Source: Epinephelus fuscoguttatus | Taxonomy: Eukaryota > Chordata > Actinopteri > Perciformes > Serranidae | DNA length: 64,000 nucleotides | Assembly (NCBI RefSeq): GCF_011397635.1 | Contig: NC_064767.1 | Coordinates: 17,153,037 to 17,217,036 of the forward strand | Direction: 5' to 3' | The notes under the pieces: generated by a model | What the model saw: the letters and a program-made list of their open reading frames with translations, nothing else | Databases searched by the model: none | What the model was told of the DNA's origin: nothing | Shown here: positions 61,816-64,000 of the stretch, in pieces | Position numbering within the stretch: position 1 is the stretch's first letter | How the letters are laid out: each line of letters starts with the position of its first letter | Program-made: the position numbers and the translations under genes

Positions 61816-64000
61816 AAAAAAAGGCTAAGCAACTTTTACATCTGTGTGTGTTGCTCCTATGTAGGAAAGGTGGTGGGGCCTTCTGCATGTCTAGGCCCAG
61901 GGGCAAAGTGTCTCATAACCCACCCATGCAAATGATTTGAAATAATTTCCCATGCGTATCACATTGATCTAATCAGACATATATTTATCCCCCATTTGGT
62001 CACCTTAAAGTAAAGTAATCGCCACTGAATGTGTTGGCTTTGCTTTCTTGGAACTCATATAGCACATAAGTTCATCTAATGATAATATAGCGATAATAAC
62101 ACCAGCTAATGGAGGCGGATGCTGGGCTGTCTCAGAAAACACTTGCACGGTGCTTTTCTTCAAGTGAATTAAATTGCCTCTCTAACTGTAAACGGGAAAT
62201 GAGATCAAGATTAAAGGGAATGCGAAGCTGTGCAGATTTATCCTGCGAGGAGAGCAGGGATCCCTCCTCTCTTCCTGCCACCTCTTAACTCTTTTCTGCG
62301 TCACTGGCCAGTCTCTCCAGAGAGTGTTGTAGCAATATTCAAATGCAGCTCTGGAATCTTTAATTTTCTCAGCAGCCTGCTCCTGCCAGCCCTCAGAGTT
62401 ATTACCCCTTTAATCACACACAATCAGACACACTCACACAAATATCTAGATTTTGGGAGTAAGAGAGAGAAGGATTGGGTCACTGACTGACATAACAATG
62501 CCAGGAAACAGAGTGGAGTCTGGGAGGCGGAGCAGATATGTGGACATATGGGTTGATGTAATGAAAAGCAGACCTTTCTCACTCCCGAGCTGTGTGAACC
62601 CTCAAACCCTGAAACCCTGCCTCCCTGTTTCTGGCAGAGCTCCCACCGAAACCACATACAAGCTTAAATGTCTGCACACACACACGCACTAAACACACAC
62701 AACATCCTCCCACCCGCCAGCCCCCGCATTCTTGCTGACTATTTGAACTTTTCAGCGAGGGCAGTCTATCTCGGAAGCATTGACCAAATGTCAGGTGTTA
62801 TTAGTCGACGTCTCATTCATACAGATTGCCACTGAGGATAATGATGTCCGCGGATAAAAGCACACCTTTGTCTTGTCACAGACCAGCTACTTTACTGGAG
62901 ACGCAGACACACAAATGCTGCCTGGATCCACAGTAAAAAACCTGTGAGAGAGACATCAGTGCAAAGAATAATGAGCAGGATCGCGTTGCGGTTGAACTTT
63001 GGTCAAGCTTAAGAAAGAAGTCTGGCACTGTGGCAGGCAGAGCGTGTTGCACTGAGAAAGTAGGGATGCATGAAGTCACCTTTTGACCTGTAGATTCTTT
63101 CTTTCATAGTTTGGTCTCATCTCTCCTGCTCATGGGTTTTGTGGAGGTTAATGTCAGCAGGCTGGATGTGCTTTATCTGAACGGGGGAAAGCTGAGGGAT
63201 CTTTGTCCTTTAACAGATACATAATATAGTCTACATAATGTTATAGATATAGGGAGAATGTAAAGCGCAGAGGGCTCATAATACAGTCTGTACTGTTAAC
63301 ATTACCATTTTGTAGAGTCACATTTATAATGCATGGAAAGTGGAAAGTTGGAAGCTTATTCAGCAGAGGAAAAGAGGATCATGAAAAACAATTGATGATG
63401 TACCTTCTTCAAAACACACCTTTATTATTAAAAAAATACATTAATTTTATTATTGAATAAACATTTTACTCCAGTGATTTAGTACTGCACCTCTGTAAAG
63501 TTCGGAGACTTGTATGAGACCCACTTGAGCTCCAGACATCTTGACCTTTAAGGGCCGTATACACCAAGAAAGATGACTACAGTAATAACTATAAATATAT
63601 CATCTTAAAAATCTTTCTAACTCAAGTCGATGGCAGTGTCCACGGCACAACTATAACAGCAACAGTGGCATAATATATCATGGGAATCACTTTAAGAGTG
63701 ATTTGATAAACGATAGAAACACAGACAGTCAAAATCCATCGGAATTTACAGGGCATCATGTTCAGCATAACAGATGACTGCAGAGAGACTCATTGAGGTT
63801 AAAAAAATGCACCCCTGTTTGATAAAACAAATAGTCTCTATAAAAACACTATCAAGAGGAAGGACATCTGAGATTCAATTAAGCTCGCCCTCAGTTTGTT
63901 ATTATCATTACGGAGATGATTATGAATAACTGACATTAGCTGGGTGGCACTACTGCAGGTAGCCTGATGACAGCTGTCTCTGTTTACAGAACTTTATTGT
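61816..64000. other. Intergenic right flank, no gene seen
   Basis: No exon, RNA gene or complete transposon was recognised. A short CA-rich run lies at about 62668-62700. AAGGGCCGTATACACCAAG near 63551 resembles the end of a hAT-like MITE, but its partner end was not found within the window. Confidence 0.4.

Noticed and set aside
61026-61906. Up to 99-aa hydrophobic minus-strand proteins resembling membrane helices
   Set aside because: They are translations of the 21-bp minisatellite, whose unit length is a multiple of three; the hydrophobicity comes from the repeated TTTGT/CTTTG composition.

Overview
This window is vertebrate nuclear DNA from a ray-finned fish, most likely a percomorph. 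The genes are intron-containing with canonical GT/AG splice sites, long AT-rich introns and UTRs, and no operons. Known protein families place them firmly. The fish assignment rests on compact introns, MITE families I recall from percomorph genomes, an L2/Rex1-type LINE, and gene order. The species cannot be named from the sequence.

Layout from left to right: the last two coding exons and 3'UTR of ppp2r2d (+, 30-512, UTR to about 1925); bnip3 (-, 2601-5770, six exons rebuilt to 191 aa), convergent with ppp2r2d; a gene-poor stretch (5771-16474) with a promoter-like orphan locus near 9.5-10.2 kb and a complete non-autonomous hAT element (10263-11582) flanked by perfect 8-bp target duplications; intronless adra2a (-, 16475-17680, 401 aa) with a recognisable TATA/CRE-like/GC-box promoter near 18.15 kb; smndc1 (+, 20371-24727, 237 aa); mxi1 (-, 27419-33873, six exons, 270 aa), convergent with smndc1; an intergenic stretch rich in nested MITEs (34-39 kb); add3 (-, 39546-58691, 14 coding exons, 695 aa), with a probable non-coding first exon near 59.53-59.65 kb; then a gene-free right flank carrying a 21-bp-unit minisatellite (61.08-61.8 kb).

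The genes do not form one pathway. They cover PP2A substrate targeting, mitophagy, catecholamine signalling, spliceosome assembly, MYC/MAX antagonism and the spectrin-actin membrane skeleton. All six have orthologues on human chromosome 10q, but PPP2R2D and BNIP3 map near the 10q telomere and the other four to 10q25. The window therefore looks like a teleost block thinned by gene loss after genome duplication. I found no CRISPR, operon, viral or otherwise new multi-gene system. The most interesting leftovers are the nested transposons, regular repeats in the mxi1 3'UTR, long open frames at mxi1 and in an add3 intron, two clean inverted repeats, and the minisatellite's higher-order periodicity. 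Exon coordinates were worked out by hand from splice signals and protein-family continuity. UTR ends are estimates.
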